Shown: one piece after another, positions 14,800 through 16,350 of the stretch | Layout: every line of letters begins with the position of its first letter | Numbering within the stretch: the first letter of the stretch is position 1 | NCBI GenBank assembly: GCA_038255145.1 | Contig: JBBSLP010000087.1 | Location: 1 to 16,350 of the forward strand | Reading direction: 5' to 3' | DNA: 16,350 bases | DNA from: WHTX01 sp038255145 | Lineage (GTDB): Bacteria > Actinomycetota > Acidimicrobiia > Acidimicrobiales > CAIXPF01 | Made by a program: the position numbers and the translations under genes | The notes under the pieces: model-generated | Seen by the model: only the letters and a program-made list of their open reading frames with translations | What the model was told of the DNA's origin: nothing | Databases searched by the model: none

Positions 14800-16350
14800 G
14801 GAAGGGGTCCGTCGATGCGGCGCACCGCCCCGAAGTAGGGCTCGGCGTAGAGCACGTCCCCCGTGGCCGGGTCGAGCCAGATGCCGGTGGCCGCCACCTC
14901 GGACTCCAGCACCGGAGCCCCCTCGTTCCCGCTCGAGCCGCCACCGGCCACGGTGGCGATGGTGCCGGTGGCCCCGTCGATGCGGCGGATGCGGCTGTTG
15001 CCCCTGTCGAGCACGTACACGCCACCCCGCTCGGGGTCGAGCACCACGGTGCCGGGGTAGGCCAGGCGGCTGGCCGCCGCCGGACCCCCGTCGCCGGCGA
15101 AGCCCTCGTAGCCGTCGCCGGCCAGGGTGGAGATGCGCCCCGTGGTCCGATCGACGAAGCGCAGGCGGTGACCCACGTAGTCGGTGATGTACAGGTCGCC
15201 GGCGGCGTCGAGCTTGACCGCGGTGGGCCCGTGCAGCGCGGCGGCCGTGGCCAGACCCCCGTCGCCGTCCGACGTGGGCACCCCCCGACCGGCCACGGTG
15301 GTGATGATCCCGCTGGCTGCGTCGACCCGGCGCACACGGTTGTTGCCGTAGTCGGCGAAGAAGAGGTTGCCGGCCGCATCGATGGCCATGCCCTCGGGCG
15401 AGTCGAGCGCGGCGGCGGTGGCGGCACCGCCGTCACCGCTGTAGCCCTTGGCCCCCGAGCCGGCCACGGTGGTGATGGTGCCGCTGGCGGCGTCCACGCG
15501 GCGGACCCTGTGGTTGGCCCAATCGGCGATGTAGAGGTCGCCGTCGGGGCCGATGGCCAGGTTGATGGGCCGGTTCAGCGTGGCCGCTGTGGCCGGGCCA
15601 CCGTCCCCGCTGGCGCCGGCCACCCCGGTGCCGGCCACGGTGGTGATGATCCCCGTGGTCGGGTCGACCCGGCGGACCCGGTGGGCGTCCATGTCGACCA
15701 CGAAGAGCCGACCCTGGGCATCGGTGACCACGTCATGGGCCCACAGCAGCTGCGCCGCGGTGGCCGGACCCCCGTCGCCGCTGTCGCCCCGCAGGTGGGA
15801 GGCCCGCCGGCCCACCACCGTGGTCACCCGGGCCGGCTCGCCCGCTGCGGCCACGACGACCCAGCTGAACGACGTGGTCGCGGTGTGGGCGCCGTCGGAC
15901 ACGGCCACCGTCACGGTGGAGGTCCCGGCCTGCGACGGCGTGCCGGTGATCACCCCCGTGGCCGGGTCGATGGCCAGCCCGGCGGGCAGGCCGGTGGCCG
16001 AGGCGGTGAGCACGTCGCCGTCGGCGTCACTGGCGGCCACGGTCAGGTTGACCGCGGCGCCCACCGTCGATCGCTGCGTCCCCGGGTCGGCCACCACCGG
16101 CGGCTGGCCGTCACCACCACCGCCGCCCGGGGTGCAGGCACCCCCGCTGAGCGCGGTGGGCGGGATCAGCTGACGGACCCCACCCGGCGCCTGCCACGAC
16201 ACCTCCAGTGTCTCCCCACCCCCGTACTCCACGTAGTCCACCACCAGCGCATGGGCCCCCGCCGCCAGCGCCACCACCCCCGACCGCTCCTCCGGGGCGT
16301 GCAACCCGTCGTTGCCCACCACCCGAACCCCATCCACCCACAACAACGAC
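14796..16350 (-). CDS. PA14 / putative-Ig / NHL-repeat surface protein (5' end outside window)
   Basis: The frame is open to the window edge, so the N-terminus is missing; about 517 residues are visible. It starts inside a PA14-like domain (SLLWVDGVRVVGNDGLH, then GAHALVVDYVEYGGGETLEV). Next comes an Ig-like putative domain with GLPAGLAIDPATGVITGTPS and VTVAVSDG, separated by a short Gly linker. The rest is six NHL-type blocks of about 56 residues with the pattern GDGGPATAA..L..P, LYIADWANHRVRRVD and GTITTVAG, which should form a beta-propeller. The visible part has no enzyme motif, so a binding or adhesion role outside the cell is likely. Its stop codon overlaps the start of the EEP-fold gene, suggesting the two products act together. 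A signal peptide would have to lie upstream of the window. Confidence 0.88.
   Translation of the reverse strand, partial: SLLWVDGVRVVGNDGLHAPEERSGVVALAAGAHALVVDYVEYGGGETLEVSWQAPGGVRQLIPPTALSGGACTPGGGGGDGQPPVVADPGTQRSTVGAAVNLTVAASDADGDVLTASATGLPAGLAIDPATGVITGTPSQAGTSTVTVAVSDGAHTATTSFSWVVVAAAGEPARVTTVVGRRASHLRGDSGDGGPATAAQLLWAHDVVTDAQGRLFVVDMDAHRVRRVDPTTGIITTVAGTGVAGASGDGGPATAATLNRPINLAIGPDGDLYIADWANHRVRRVDAASGTITTVAGSGAKGYSGDGGAATAAALDSPEGMAIDAAGNLFFADYGNNRVRRVDAASGIITTVAGRGVPTSDGDGGLATAAALHGPTAVKLDAAGDLYITDYVGHRLRFVDRTTGRISTLAGDGYEGFAGDGGPAAASRLAYPGTVVLDPERGGVYVLDRGNSRIRRIDGATGTIATVAGGGSSGNEGAPVLESEVAATGIWLDPATGDVLYAEPYFGAVRRIDGPLP
14810..15800. repeat. NHL-coding tandem repeat array, about 168-nt period
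   Basis: Within the NHL protein gene the coding DNA repeats about every 168 nt (56 codons). The recurring marks on the plus strand are GGCCACGGTGGTGATG, visible near 15292, 15461 and 15635, and CCGTCGCCGCTG-type segments before each block. The copies are diverged in between, so this is an old protein repeat with conserved islands rather than a fresh duplication. Confidence 0.7.

Noticed and set aside
14810..15800. Periodic repeats considered as a CRISPR-like or non-coding array
   Set aside because: The period is a multiple of three (56 codons), the copies encode NHL blocks in one frame, and there are no identical repeats with unique spacers.

Overview
The window is very GC-rich DNA with strong G/C bias at third codon positions, frequent GTG starts, an LPXTG surface protein, a LLM-class flavin monooxygenase and several stop/start overlaps. 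Together these point to a high-GC Actinomycetota chromosome. Acidimicrobiia is my best guess, but no rRNA or marker gene is present to prove it. I see no tRNA, rRNA, CRISPR array, insertion sequence or phage gene.

Left part (1-5746). A minus-strand gene encodes a secreted DUF3494 (ice-binding-like) protein with a Pro/Thr stalk and an LPNTG sortase signal. Behind a G-tract repeat and a strong GC hairpin lies a minus-strand two-gene operon: a LLM flavin monooxygenase followed 14 nt later by an HSL-family esterase. Divergent from it, across a 196-nt intergenic region, is a GAF / degenerate AAA+ / Fis-HTH regulator. The arrangement suggests a locally controlled catabolic module, oxygenation followed by ester hydrolysis.

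Middle part (5747-8590). A stretch of about 800 nt holds a tandem repeat and a damaged-looking membrane-protein frame whose C-terminal part resembles LtrA proteins. It is followed by a minus-strand pair that matches the Bacillus subtilis RsbQ-RsbP energy-stress module: an alpha/beta hydrolase with RsbQ-specific sequence, then a PAS-PP2C phosphatase 31 nt downstream. No RsbV/RsbW or sigma factor partner is in view.

Right part (8743-16350). A plus-strand surface-polysaccharide operon runs WecG/TagA-type glycosyltransferase, Wzz/tyrosine-kinase-like chain-length protein (4-nt overlap), then O-antigen ligase/polymerase-like membrane protein (7-nt gap). The Wzz protein carries an unusual insertion of about 240 residues rich in Asp-Gly turns. 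A minus-strand pair converges on this operon: a PA14/putative-Ig/NHL-repeat surface protein (5' end cut by the window edge) is coupled by a GTGA overlap to a membrane-anchored endonuclease/exonuclease/phosphatase-fold protein. The 3' end of that last gene overlaps the polymerase gene by 144 nt, antisense to its own catalytic motif.

The points most worth following up are the RsbQP module in this lineage, the inserted domain in the Wzz protein, the ATPase-dead regulator beside the monooxygenase operon, and the long convergent antisense overlap.
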